From the NCBI RefSeq assembly GCF_014930455.1, contig NZ_JAAIYO010000006.1, positions 124,001-188,000 of the forward strand: a stretch of DNA of 64,000 nt. The letters are read 5' to 3'. Position 1 is the first letter of the stretch. Each line of letters begins with the position of its first letter. Of the stretch, positions 44,159 through 53,404 are shown in pieces. A program made the position numbers and the translations under genes. The notes beneath the pieces were generated by a model, which saw nothing but the letters and a program-made list of their open reading frames with translations, made no database searches and had not been told where the DNA came from. Source of the stretch: Corallococcus soli (lineage in GTDB: Bacteria; Myxococcota; Myxococcia; Myxococcales; Myxococcaceae).

Positions 44159-45823
44159 ATGTACGACACCGAGATCGACCAAGCCCTGACCCAGGCTGCC
44201 GTTGCCCTGAGGCGCGCGAGGCATGGTGGACTCTTCGTGCCGGACCCGGTGCCGCCGCATCCGTGGATGCGCGCGGCGCTCCGCATGCTGGTGGACCGGA
44301 TCACCGGCTACCAGTACGGCCCCTATTTCGGCAGCAGCCTCCTGCCGCTGCTGCTGTCCTCGAACTTCCTCACCCGGGCGGCGGTGGACCTGTTCGGTCC
44401 CTGCACGTGCGCGCACCTCCTGGCGACGGTGGACGGAGACACGAGCGTGCTGGCGAACCTCCGCGCCTACCGGTTGAGCCGGGCCGCATGGGGCCTGGGC
44501 CGCGGCCTGGTGGGCACGGTGAAGACGCTCACGGTCACGCGCGCGGAGCGCGTCTGGCGGTTGATTGATCAGGTCGTGCAGGCGCACGTGACGTTCGGGG
44601 CGGACCTGCTCAGCCGGCTCGCCTGGGACCGCGACCTGTTGAGACGGGCGTTTGGCATCACGGGGACCTTGAACACCCTGCACGTCACGGGAAGCGACCC
44701 CCACCGGGGTGGGCACCGCGTCGTCCTGCTGCGGTACTCGGACGGACGGGGCGTCGTCTACAAGCCGTCGGACCTCACCTTCCAGCTCATGCTCATGGGG
44801 GACCGTCGCTCCTATGAGCTGTCTCGCACGCACCACCCAGCGCTATCGCCCTACACCGACAGCCTCTTCGCGGCGCTCGACCCGGACCTCCCGGCCATCC
44901 GCATCATCGCGTTCCCGCACAGCCGGGGCGAATACGGCTACATGCAGCGCATCGAGAAGACCCCCGTGATTCCGGACGCCGACCAGGGGATGTACTTCCG
45001 GAAGCTGGGCCGGCTCGTCGCGGTGGCGGCGCTGTTCGGCATCACGGACCTCCACGAGGAGAACGTGATGGCCACGGCGGATGGCCCCTACCTCATCGAT
45101 GCGGAGATGGCGTTCTGCTACCCGGGCGTGAACACGAACCTGATCAACCACTGCGCGCTGCAACGGGTGCTCCACATCACTCCGGAGGAGTTCAGCAACG
45201 TCGGGGGCGTCTTCACGGCCCGGTACGAAAACAACGCCTGGGAGATCAACAAGCTGTCCGCCCCCTACGACGCCCAGGAGCTCAACGCCGGCTTCAAGGC
45301 CACGGCCCTGGGGGGCGCGTGGGTCAGCGGGCGCACGTACCCGAACGTCCTCCTGCATGGCATCCGCGAGGAGGTGGACCGTATCGCCCTGCGCCTCGGG
45401 CACGTCCATCGGTGGATCGCCCAGGCCTACGCGGTCAAGCCCGCCGCACGGGTCCTGCTCAGCACGACCGTGATGTGCGGCCTGCACGTCGAAGGCGTGA
45501 GGATGCTCCTCGAAGGAACCCTTCCCACGGATGCCCAGGCGCCCAACCTGTCCTTCAATGATTGGCTGACGTGGTACGGCGGCAAGCACAACGCGGTCCC
45601 CGCGGCCCTGGTCGAACCCCACAGCCGGCAGTCGCTCCTCGACCCGACGCGGGTGCAGGGCGTCACCTATACGACCGCGTCCGCCGGGGGAGCCTCGGCC
45701 GCGAACCTGGTGGAGGTCTGGAACACGATGAACGGCCTGAGCACCCCCATGGGCGTCACCCAGTTCAAGACGCGGCTCAAGACGGCGCTGGAGCAGACGC
45801 TCCGGTGCGGCCCGCTCGCCTGA
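44159..45823 (+). CDS. stand-alone LanM-type dehydratase domain protein (DUF4135)
   Basis: 554 residues matching the N-terminal dehydratase half of class II lanthipeptide synthetases, with no C-terminal LanC-like cyclase. Active-site residues known from CylM-type enzymes are recognisable: D180 and H182 (GSDPHRGGHR), K202 (VVYKPSDL), D297, H299 and N302 (TDLHEENV), and D314 (YLIDAEMAF). R431 and T437 (RVLLSTT) fit the elimination-loop pair. In that family the domain phosphorylates Ser/Thr in a precursor peptide and eliminates phosphate to dehydroamino acids. No precursor, protease or cyclase gene was found nearby. ATG at 44159 has no SD; an in-frame GTG at 44129 is an alternative. Confidence 0.85.
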   Translation: MYDTEIDQALTQAAVALRRARHGGLFVPDPVPPHPWMRAALRMLVDRITGYQYGPYFGSSLLPLLLSSNFLTRAAVDLFGPCTCAHLLATVDGDTSVLANLRAYRLSRAAWGLGRGLVGTVKTLTVTRAERVWRLIDQVVQAHVTFGADLLSRLAWDRDLLRRAFGITGTLNTLHVTGSDPHRGGHRVVLLRYSDGRGVVYKPSDLTFQLMLMGDRRSYELSRTHHPALSPYTDSLFAALDPDLPAIRIIAFPHSRGEYGYMQRIEKTPVIPDADQGMYFRKLGRLVAVAALFGITDLHEENVMATADGPYLIDAEMAFCYPGVNTNLINHCALQRVLHITPEEFSNVGGVFTARYENNAWEINKLSAPYDAQELNAGFKATALGGAWVSGRTYPNVLLHGIREEVDRIALRLGHVHRWIAQAYAVKPAARVLLSTTVMCGLHVEGVRMLLEGTLPTDAQAPNLSFNDWLTWYGGKHNAVPAALVEPHSRQSLLDPTRVQGVTYTTASAGGASAANLVEVWNTMNGLSTPMGVTQFKTRLKTALEQTLRCGPLA

Positions 45824-45907
45824 CGCCGCGGCCGCGCACGAGGCCCGGCACCTGTGTTTGCATCCGCCCGGGTCCGACGTGCCGGGCCCCCTGGGAGGCG
45901 CGGGGAC

Positions 45908-46975
45908 ATGATGACCGGAGCGGTGTGGTTGGCGACATGGCTGGCGCTGGGCAGCGCGGACATGCGGTGGGAGCCCCAGGTGAGCGGGACGACGGTGCGG
46001 CTGCGCGGGGTCAGCGCGGTGGATGCGCGCGTGGCCTGGGCCAGCGGGGACAAGGGCACCTTCGTGCGCACCACGGACGGCGGGAAGACGTGGAAGGCGG
46101 CCACCGTGCCGGGCGCGGAGGGGCTCGACTTCCGAGACGTGGATGCCTTCAGCGAGCGCACCGCGTACCTGCTGTCCATCGGCGCGGGCGACAAGTCGCG
46201 CATCTACAAGACGACGGACGGGGGCGCGACGTGGAAGCTCCAGTTCACCAACGCCGTGCCGGGCGCGTTCTTCGACGGCATGGCCTTCTGGGATGAGCAG
46301 CACGGCATCGCGTTCAGCGACCCGGTGGACGGACACTTCGTCGTCATCACCACCGAGGATGGCGGCGCGACGTGGAAGCCCGTGAGGAAGGAAGCGCTGC
46401 CGCCCGCGCTCCCGGGTGAGGCGGGCTTCGCCGCCAGCGGCACGAGCATCGCGGTGCAGGGCACGTCCCACGTCTGGTTCGGGCTGGGGGGCTCCGCGGC
46501 GCGCGTGCTGTATTCAGCGGACCGGGGCCAGAACTGGAACATCGCCACGACGCCGCTGGCCACCGGGGAAGGCGCGGGCGTCTTCTCGCTCCTCTTCTGG
46601 AGCCCGAAGGCGGGCATGGCGGTGGGCGGCAACTACAAGAAGCCAGAGGAGACCGCGGGCACCGCGGCCGTCACGCTCGACGGCGGAAAGAGCTGGAGCG
46701 TGCCTTCGGGGACTTCACTGAAGGGCTACCGCTCCTGCGTGGCGTCGTTGATGCACGCCAGGCGGCCGACGTTCGTGGCCGTGGGCCCCACGGGTTCGGA
46801 CATTTCGGTGAATGGAGGCAGGACGTGGGAGCCGCTGGACGCCACCGGCTTCCATGCCGTGTCCTCACCGCGGCGCAAGCAGGACACGGCCTATGCGGTA
46901 GGTGAAGAGGGCCGCATCGCCCGGCTGGTGCCGGCATCCCCGGTGGAGCCGAAGCAGGCTCCGAAGAAGCCGTAG
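45908..46975 (+). CDS. BNR-repeat beta-propeller protein (Ycf48/sialidase-like fold)
   Basis: A 355-residue exported protein. After a short hydrophobic leader come repeated BNR/Asp-box motifs: TTDGGKTWK, TTDGGATWK, TEDGGATWK, SADRGQNWN, TLDGGKSWS and SVNGGRTWE. These form the blades of a beta propeller as in Ycf48/HCF136 and related proteins. Enzymatic activity is not indicated. The ATG at 45908 has GGAGGCG upstream. The C-terminus is Pro/Lys-rich. Its partner or ligand is unknown. Confidence 0.85.
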   Translation: MMTGAVWLATWLALGSADMRWEPQVSGTTVRLRGVSAVDARVAWASGDKGTFVRTTDGGKTWKAATVPGAEGLDFRDVDAFSERTAYLLSIGAGDKSRIYKTTDGGATWKLQFTNAVPGAFFDGMAFWDEQHGIAFSDPVDGHFVVITTEDGGATWKPVRKEALPPALPGEAGFAASGTSIAVQGTSHVWFGLGGSAARVLYSADRGQNWNIATTPLATGEGAGVFSLLFWSPKAGMAVGGNYKKPEETAGTAAVTLDGGKSWSVPSGTSLKGYRSCVASLMHARRPTFVAVGPTGSDISVNGGRTWEPLDATGFHAVSSPRRKQDTAYAVGEEGRIARLVPASPVEPKQAPKKP

Positions 46976-46980
46976 CGCCC

Positions 46981-47003
46981 GGCGCGGGGGAAGCCCCCGC
47001 GCC
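46981..47003. terminator. bidirectional terminator hairpin
   Basis: A perfect 10-bp stem (GGCGCGGGGG / CCCCCGCGCC) with a 3-base loop between the convergent stops at 46975 and 47013. Confidence 0.75.
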
Positions 47004-47012
47004 CGGGAGACC

Positions 47013-47948
47013 TCACGCGACCAGCAGCGCCGCTCCGATGATGCCGCTGTCGTCGCCCAGCTCCGCGTCGGCGACGAGCAGGCCCTCGCGCGACGTCTGC
47101 GACGCCCACATCTGCACGCCGTCCAGCACGCGCTGCCGGATGCCCGGGCAGTACGTCAGCACGCCGCCGCCCAGCAGCAGCCGCGACGGATTCAGCACCG
47201 TCACCTGGTTGGCCACCGCGATGGCCAGGAAGCGGGAGGCGCGCTCGTGGAGTTCCTTCGCCTCCGCGTCGCCCGCGTCCGCCGCCTTCTCCAGCGTCAC
47301 CGGCGTAATGCTGTCCGGGTCGCTGTCCGCGATGAGCGACTCCAGGATGCGCGAGCGCCCCGACGCCAGCAGCTCCTTCGTCTGTGCGATGAGGTTGTGG
47401 CCGCCCACGTACGCCTCCAGGCAGCCGTGCTCACCGCAGCCGCACAGCCGGCCGCCGGGCACCACCTTGATGTGGCCCAGCTCACCGGCCACGCCGCCGC
47501 CGCCCTGCACCAGCCGCCCGTCCGCGATGATGGCGCTGCCCACGCCGGAGCCCACGAACACCACCAGCATGTCCTGCGCCCCGCGACCCGCGCCCGCTTG
47601 CAGCTCACCCCACGCCGCGGCGGACAGGTCGTTCACCACCTTCACCCCGAAGCCCAGCCGCTTCTGGAGCAGGTCGCCCAGGGGAACGTTGCGCCAGCCC
47701 AGGTTGGGCGCCACGGAGATGACGCCGGAGTCCTTGTGGATCTGCCCGGCCGCGCCCACGCCGCAGCCGTCCACCTTCACGCCGGAGCGCTTCAGCGCTT
47801 CGTCCGCCGCCTGGGCGATGGTCTCCACCACGCCCTGTGGCTTGCGGTCCGTCACCGCCACCTTGGCGCTCGAAAGCACCTTGCCCTTCGCGTCCACCAC
47901 CGCGGCCCGGACGGACGTCCCGCCCAGGTCGATTCCCAGCGTCGGCAT
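47013..47948 (-). CDS. ROK-family sugar kinase (glucokinase-like)
   Basis: A 311-residue cytoplasmic kinase. The N-terminal phosphate-1 loop is LGIDLGGTSVRAAVVD, the sugar-binding/catalytic Asp is in VVNDLSAAAWGE, and the ROK zinc motif is CGCGEHGCLEAYVGG. It phosphorylates glucose or a related hexose at O6. The ATG at 47948 follows GGGAGGGAG at good spacing; the TTG two codons earlier sits inside the SD. It shares direction with the phosphomannomutase gene 55 bp upstream, supporting a joint role in hexose-phosphate supply. Confidence 0.93.
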   Translation of the reverse strand: MPTLGIDLGGTSVRAAVVDAKGKVLSSAKVAVTDRKPQGVVETIAQAADEALKRSGVKVDGCGVGAAGQIHKDSGVISVAPNLGWRNVPLGDLLQKRLGFGVKVVNDLSAAAWGELQAGAGRGAQDMLVVFVGSGVGSAIIADGRLVQGGGGVAGELGHIKVVPGGRLCGCGEHGCLEAYVGGHNLIAQTKELLASGRSRILESLIADSDPDSITPVTLEKAADAGDAEAKELHERASRFLAIAVANQVTVLNPSRLLLGGGVLTYCPGIRQRVLDGVQMWASQTSREGLLVADAELGDDSGIIGAALLVA

Positions 47949-48003
47949 GGCCAACTCCCTCCCTACGGTTGCGTGTGCGGTGCTTCGCGTGGAACGCCGC
48001 GCC

Positions 48004-49374
48004 TCAGGCGCCGACGTCCTTCTGCGCCTGGGCGACCGTGCTGTCGATGAGCGCCTGGATCTCCTTCAGGCGCGCCTCGGTGTTCGCCTCGAAGCGCAGC
48101 ACCAGGATGGGCTGCGTGTTCGACGCGCGGATGAGGCCCCAGCCGTCCGGGAACGTCACACGCACACCGTCCACGTCGATGATCTGATGGCCCGCGTCGC
48201 GGAGGATCTCCGTGGCGCGCTTCACCATCGCGAACTTCTTCTCCTCCTTCGTGTCGAAGCGCAGCTCCGGGCTGGCGTAGGTCTTCGGCACGTCCGACAG
48301 GAGCTGCGACAGCGTCTTCTTCTCGTGGGTCAGGATCTCCAGCAGGCGCGCGGACGCGTACACCGCGTCGTCGAAGCCGTAGTAGCGGTGCTTGAAGAAG
48401 ATGTGGCCGCTCATCTCGCCGGCCAGCTCCGCGTGCTCCTCCTTCATCTTCGCCTTGATGAGGGAGTGCCCCGCCTTCCACATCACCGGCTTGCCGCCGT
48501 GCTTCGCGATGTCGTCGTACATCGTGTAGCTGCACTTCACCTCGCCGACGATGGCCGCGCCCGGGGCCTCCTTCAGCACGTAGCGGCTGAAGAGCACCAT
48601 GATCTGATCACCCCAGAGCACGTTGCCCTGGTCGTCGATGACACCGATGCGGTCGCTGTCGCCGTCGTAGGCGATGCCCACCTCCGCCTTCTCCGACTTC
48701 ACCGCCTTGATGAGGTCCTGGAGGTTCTCCACCACCGTGGGGTCCGGGTGGTGGTTGGGGAAGTTCGCGTCCATCTCACAGAACAGGGGCACCACGTCGA
48801 AGCCCATGCTGCGGAACAGCGGGACGGCGATCTCACCGCCCGTGCCGTTGCCCGCGTCGATGACGATCTTCATCCCCTGGCGGCCCACCTTCACCGTCTG
48901 GCGGACGAAGTGGTTGTAGGGCGTGACGATGTCGTAGGGCGTGACCTTGCCGGGCTTGGAGGCGGTGGCGAAGTCCTTCGCCTCGATGATGCGGCGCAGC
49001 TCCTGGATTTCGTGGCCGTGGAAGGTCGTCTTGCCCGCGCCAATCTTGAAGCCGTTGTACTCGGGCGGGTTGTGGCTGCCCGTGATCATGGCCAGGCCAT
49101 CCACGGGCAGCGTGTTCGCGGCGAAGTACGTCAGCGGCGTCGGCACCACGCCCACGTCGTAGACGTCCAGGCCGGTGGCGGTGAGGCCCTTCGCGAGCGC
49201 GTCGCGGAAGCGCGTGGAGGATTCGCGGCAGTCGCGGCCCACCGCGATGGAGGTCCCGGCCTTGCGGCGGATCATGGTGCCCAGGCCCAGGCCCAGCAGC
49301 TCCACCACCTCGATGGTGAGGTCCTTGTCCACCAGACCCCGGATGTCGTACTCGCGAAAGATGTGCGCGTTCAT
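48004..49374 (-). CDS. manB: phosphomannomutase/phosphoglucomutase (AlgC/ManB family)
   Basis: A 456-residue alpha-D-phosphohexomutase. The four active-site loops are visible: phosphoserine loop TGSHNPPEYNG, Mg-binding DGDSDRIGV, sugar-binding GEMSGHIFF and phosphate-binding RASNTQP. It interconverts the 6- and 1-phosphates of mannose and glucose, making mannose-1-phosphate for GDP-mannose. The mannose-1-phosphate guanylyltransferase gene lies 2.8 kb upstream on the same strand. ATG at 49374; the segment AHIFREYDIRG is the family N-terminus. Confidence 0.94.
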   Translation of the reverse strand: MNAHIFREYDIRGLVDKDLTIEVVELLGLGLGTMIRRKAGTSIAVGRDCRESSTRFRDALAKGLTATGLDVYDVGVVPTPLTYFAANTLPVDGLAMITGSHNPPEYNGFKIGAGKTTFHGHEIQELRRIIEAKDFATASKPGKVTPYDIVTPYNHFVRQTVKVGRQGMKIVIDAGNGTGGEIAVPLFRSMGFDVVPLFCEMDANFPNHHPDPTVVENLQDLIKAVKSEKAEVGIAYDGDSDRIGVIDDQGNVLWGDQIMVLFSRYVLKEAPGAAIVGEVKCSYTMYDDIAKHGGKPVMWKAGHSLIKAKMKEEHAELAGEMSGHIFFKHRYYGFDDAVYASARLLEILTHEKKTLSQLLSDVPKTYASPELRFDTKEEKKFAMVKRATEILRDAGHQIIDVDGVRVTFPDGWGLIRASNTQPILVLRFEANTEARLKEIQALIDSTVAQAQKDVGA

Positions 49375-49554
49375 GGCAGTGTCCCCACCCCTGTCCCGGC
49401 CGTGAGGGCTCGGCGGAGGGCGGCGAACACTACACGAGCGGCCCCGGGGGCTGCACACGCCCGAACGCCGCGCTCCCACTGCTGAACGCCCGGCTGCTCC
49501 TGGGGTGGGCGTCACCTCCCCCGCCCTCCCCCCGTTGACGGGTAATGGGCCCCA

Positions 49555-51939
49555 TCAGGCCATGGCCCCGGTCATCCGCGCCCCGGCCCCCGCCGGCCCC
49601 TGCGCCCGCAGGGACTGGTAGTGCTTCAGCCACGACGTGTTCAGCGGGTCCAGCTTCAGGGCCTCCGCGTAGCATTCCAGGGCCGCCGGCAGGGACCGTT
49701 GGGCCTCCAAGGCATGTCCCCGGGTGAACAGGGCGCGGGCCTTCGTCTCCACCTCCGGGCGGGCCGCGAGGAAGGCGCTGCGCAGGGCCTCCATCGTCGG
49801 CTCGGGGACGCCGGCCGCGACACACCGGGCCAGGCCCGCGACGTTGCCCCGGGTGGCGTCGTAGCCCACGCGGGACAGGGGCTCGCCCAGCATCCGCTGC
49901 GCGGCCAGCACCCGGATGCGCAGGGCCTCCAGCGCCTGACGCTGGGAGGTGGGCAGCGCGCGGTCCTGGAACGCATCCAGGCGGCGCAGCGCGGCCTGGG
50001 CGCGGCGGCGCACGTCGGCGAAGTCCGCGTCGGGCTTCGCGCCCAGCAGGGTGTACGGGTCCCGGGCGACGGCCTCCGCGCGCGACAGCATCCGCGTCAG
50101 CTCCGCGTAGGGCGCGGGCTCCAGTTCCTCGAAGAGGGCGCGCGTGAGGAGCCGGACCAGCGCCGGGTACTCGTCGGAGAAGTGGACGAAGACGCCGGCG
50201 GGCACGTTCCAGGTGCGCGCCTCGTCGAAGGTGACGTGGCGGACGACGTCGCACGCGCCCACGGCCGTCTCACCGCGGAAGGACACCTCCACCGGCAGGC
50301 GCGCGGCGAGCGGCGGCAGCGACGCGCCCTGGCACTCGGCGAAGAGGCCCTCCGGGGCGACGTCGCTCACGGACACCGGCTGGAGCACCTCGCCCGGCGT
50401 GAGGCCCAGGCGCACGCGCAGGTCCGACGGCGCGTCCGTGCGGGGCGCGGAGGCCTCCAGCGGCGGCACCGGGCTCTCCAGCGCGGCGGGCACGCCAGCG
50501 TCGCCCGACACGCGGTCCACCAGCGCGATGGGCACCGTGGGCGGCTGCGAGGACGCCGGCTGGATCAACGGAATCGGGGCGGCCTCCACGGAGGGCGCCA
50601 GGTGCATGAAGGGGATGGCGGCGGCGCCCAGGGTGGACGTCGCGTGCGGCGCCGCCACCGGGGCGACGTCCAGCGGCGAAGCCGGGTCCACCAGCAGGAT
50701 GGGCGCGCCCCCCTGCGCGACGGACGCGGCGTCGGCGGCGCCCGGGGAACCGGCCCGGGACGCGGCGGCCCCCACGGCGCCCTCCGGCTCCGAGGGCCCC
50801 AGCAGCGCCACGGCCGACGCCCAGAACGCGGCCACCTCCGCGCGCATGGCCACCTCACCCGCGCGTGCATCGGAGAGCAGGCCGTCCGACGCGCGCAGCG
50901 CCGCGTCCTCCATGCTCGAAGCCGCGCCGCCCCACTCCGGCACGTCCTCCACGATGTCGATGTCGTCCAGCGCGTCACGCTCCGTCACGACCTCCGACGA
51001 GACGTCCTCGCGCGCATCCGCCGACGCATCCCGGACACCGACCTCCATGCCCAGCGCTTGCGCGAGCGCGACGCGGAAGGCCCGCGCGCTGTCGAAGCGG
51101 TCCTCCGGACGCGCGGCCAGCGCCCGCAGCAGCACGGTGGACAGCGCCGGAGGCACGCTCGCGTTGAGCGCATGCGGCGGGAACAGCACCACGTCCGCGG
51201 AGCGCCCCAGCCCGAACGGCAGCCGCCCGGTGACGAGCAGGTAGCCCGCGACGCCCAGCGCGTGCACGTCCGCGCGAGGCCCACCGGAGACCCCGGCGCA
51301 CTGCTCGGGCGCCATGAACGTGGGCGAGCCCACCGTCATGCCCCGGGCGCGCTCCTCCTGGGACAGCGCCGCGTCCCGCACGATGCCCGCGCCGAAGTCG
51401 CGCACCAGCACCCGCCGCGCCCCCTTCGCGTCGCGCGTGACGACCAGCGAGTCCAGCGTGAGGTCCCCATGCACCAGCCCGCGCGCATGCGCCGCCTCCA
51501 GCCCCGCGAGCGCCTGCGCCAGCACCTCGCCCGCCTCCACCGGGGACAGCGGCAGCGGCATCGCGCTCAGCGACTCGCCCTCCGGCGCCTCCATCAACAC
51601 ACAGGGCAGCCCCTGGGGACCGGGGCGCACGTCCAGCACGCGCGCCACGTGACGGTGCACGACGTTGCGCTGCGCGAGCGCCTCCGCGATGAAGCGCGCA
51701 CGCACCGCCGGCCGCGCCGCAAGGTGCGCATGCAGCACCTTCACGGCGAAGCGGTGCCCCGTGGGCACGTACTCCGCCAGGTACACCGCCGCCACCGCGC
51801 CTGACTCCAGCCGGCGCTTCAGGAGCAGGGGCCCGTGCCGCTGGCCCTCCAGCGAGTCCCCGGCCACCGACGGCGCTTCCACGGGGCAGGCCTCCCCGTT
51901 CTGGTGATCCACCACGCAGCGCTTGCAGCCCATCGCCAT
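49555..51939 (-). CDS. Ser/Thr protein kinase-like (degenerate HRD) fused to PilZ, J-like and TPR modules
   Basis: A 794-residue protein. The N-terminus has C-x2-C (MGCKRCVVDHQNG). The kinase domain (~25-300) has FAVKVLHAH (Lys), RDFGAG and MAPEQ. However, the catalytic loop reads HGDLTLDSL, so the usual Lys and Asn of HRDLKPEN are replaced by Thr and Ser and activity may be weak or lost. After an Ala/Pro linker, LGLTPGEVLQPVSVSDVAP and FVHFSD fit a PilZ domain (cyclic-di-GMP-binding fold). Then DPYTLLGAKPDADFADVRRR is J-domain-like, and the last ~60 residues are TPR-like (EAQRSLPAALECYAEALKLD). It probably integrates phospho- and second-messenger signals. Start ATG 51939 or 51933. Confidence 0.82.
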   Translation of the reverse strand: MAMGCKRCVVDHQNGEACPVEAPSVAGDSLEGQRHGPLLLKRRLESGAVAAVYLAEYVPTGHRFAVKVLHAHLAARPAVRARFIAEALAQRNVVHRHVARVLDVRPGPQGLPCVLMEAPEGESLSAMPLPLSPVEAGEVLAQALAGLEAAHARGLVHGDLTLDSLVVTRDAKGARRVLVRDFGAGIVRDAALSQEERARGMTVGSPTFMAPEQCAGVSGGPRADVHALGVAGYLLVTGRLPFGLGRSADVVLFPPHALNASVPPALSTVLLRALAARPEDRFDSARAFRVALAQALGMEVGVRDASADAREDVSSEVVTERDALDDIDIVEDVPEWGGAASSMEDAALRASDGLLSDARAGEVAMRAEVAAFWASAVALLGPSEPEGAVGAAASRAGSPGAADAASVAQGGAPILLVDPASPLDVAPVAAPHATSTLGAAAIPFMHLAPSVEAAPIPLIQPASSQPPTVPIALVDRVSGDAGVPAALESPVPPLEASAPRTDAPSDLRVRLGLTPGEVLQPVSVSDVAPEGLFAECQGASLPPLAARLPVEVSFRGETAVGACDVVRHVTFDEARTWNVPAGVFVHFSDEYPALVRLLTRALFEELEPAPYAELTRMLSRAEAVARDPYTLLGAKPDADFADVRRRAQAALRRLDAFQDRALPTSQRQALEALRIRVLAAQRMLGEPLSRVGYDATRGNVAGLARCVAAGVPEPTMEALRSAFLAARPEVETKARALFTRGHALEAQRSLPAALECYAEALKLDPLNTSWLKHYQSLRAQGPAGAGARMTGAMA

Positions 51940-52075
51940 CCCCGCCTGACGCCCCCTGAATGGGGCGGACCCGGGTTGGACTTGCAACCTCCGCGCCCCG
52001 TGCCCGGGGAGCCCTTCCATCCACCTTCCGACACTCCAACCGCCCGAAGGTGCCACCAACCGCCTGAAATGGCTC

Positions 52076-52106
52076 GGGGCACCCTGTAGAAATGACAGGG
52101 CACCCC
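52076..52106 (-). terminator. hairpin after the mannose-1-phosphate guanylyltransferase gene
   Basis: CCCTGT / ACAGGG with outer GGGG / CCCC, separated by a CA-CA internal mismatch, and a 7-base loop. It lies 60 bases past the stop at 52166, on the minus-strand transcript. Confidence 0.55.
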
Positions 52107-52165
52107 GGGAAGAAACGTGTGAGGGGAAACAGGAGGCGGGGTATCCCCCGGGCCTACAGGCGCTC

Positions 52166-53227
52166 CTACAGCAGCTTCAGGCGCTTCTTCGCCTTGAGGG
52201 CTTCGACGACCTTGCGGACGTCCTGGCTCTTGTCCTTGGGGACGACGAGGACGGCGTCGCCGGAGTCCACCACCACCACGTCGTGCATGCCGACGACGGA
52301 GAGGGTCCGCTTGTCCCCCAGCACCACGCAGTTGGTGCAGTCCACCAGCACCGCGTCGCCGGAGACGACGTTGCCCTGCGCGTCGGCGGGGCGCACTTCG
52401 GGGATGGCGGCGAAGGAGCCCACGTCGGACCAGCCGAAGTCGCCGTCCAGCACCGCGATGTTCTCCGCCTTCTCCATCACGCCGTAGTCGATGGAGATGG
52501 AGGGCAGCTTGGGGAACACGCGCTTGAGCACGGCGGAGAAGGTGCGCTTGCCCGCGGCCTTCTGGAGCGCGTCCAGGCCCTTGCGCATCTCCGGCATGTG
52601 CTTCTGGAAGGCCTCCAGCATCACGTCCGCGCGGAAGACGAAGATGCCGCCGTTCCACAGGTAGTCGCCGCCGGCCAGGTACGCCTGCGCCGTCTTGAGG
52701 TCGGGCTTCTCCTTGAAGGCCTTCACGCCGCGGCCGCCGCCCTCCAGCGCGTCACCCACCTGGATGTAGCCATAGCCCGTCTCCGGGCGCGCGGGCTTGA
52801 TGCCCAGCGTGACGATGTGGCCGCCCTCCGCGATGCGCGCGGCCTCCGCGAGCGTGCGCTGGAAGCCCTTCACGTCCGCGACGTGGTGATCCGACGGCAG
52901 CACCGCGAGGATGCCCCGCGGGTCGCGCGCGGCCACCTGGAGGGCGGCCAGCGCGATGGCGGGCGCGGTGTTGCGCGCCACGGGCTCCACCAGGAGGTTG
53001 CCCTTGGGCAGGCCCTTGACCAGCTTCAAGGCCGTCTTCGCGTGCACGGGGCCGCAGACGATGAAGGTGTTCTTCACCGGCGCCAGGCCCTTCAGGCGCA
53101 GGGCGGTGTCGGTGAGCAGCGGGTGCTTGGAGGCGAGCGGGAGGAACTGCTTCGGACGGGCCTGGCGGGACAGCGGCCAGAAGCGGGTGCCGGAGCCACC
53201 GGCCATGATGACGGGATAGAGGGCCAT
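52166..53227 (-). CDS. manC: mannose-1-phosphate guanylyltransferase
   Basis: A 353-residue nucleotidyltransferase. The N-terminal signature is YPVIMAGGSGTRFWPLSR followed by ARPKQFL; VLPSDHHV, ETGYGYIQVG and FKEKPD are also family landmarks. No C-terminal isomerase domain is present, so it is the monofunctional ManC type. It makes GDP-mannose from GTP and mannose-1-phosphate for glycan synthesis. The ATG at 53227 begins directly at the conserved block. It is divergent from the SGNH/MBOAT pair, which fits a polysaccharide-modification neighbourhood. Confidence 0.94.
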   Translation of the reverse strand: MALYPVIMAGGSGTRFWPLSRQARPKQFLPLASKHPLLTDTALRLKGLAPVKNTFIVCGPVHAKTALKLVKGLPKGNLLVEPVARNTAPAIALAALQVAARDPRGILAVLPSDHHVADVKGFQRTLAEAARIAEGGHIVTLGIKPARPETGYGYIQVGDALEGGGRGVKAFKEKPDLKTAQAYLAGGDYLWNGGIFVFRADVMLEAFQKHMPEMRKGLDALQKAAGKRTFSAVLKRVFPKLPSISIDYGVMEKAENIAVLDGDFGWSDVGSFAAIPEVRPADAQGNVVSGDAVLVDCTNCVVLGDKRTLSVVGMHDVVVVDSGDAVLVVPKDKSQDVRKVVEALKAKKRLKLL

Positions 53228-53404
53228 ACGCGGGTCTGAGCTCCTGGAGGGCGCCAGGCCACGCCTGACGCTGACGGCGGCGCACCATAGCGCTTCGCGC
53301 CCGGGGAGGAAGGGGGCCCGGCTGTCTGCTGCCCGGGCGGTGGGGCGCGCGGAGGTGGGCAGAGTTTTGACCCGCCCCCGAAAAGCCAGTCTCATGCCCC
53401 ACCG

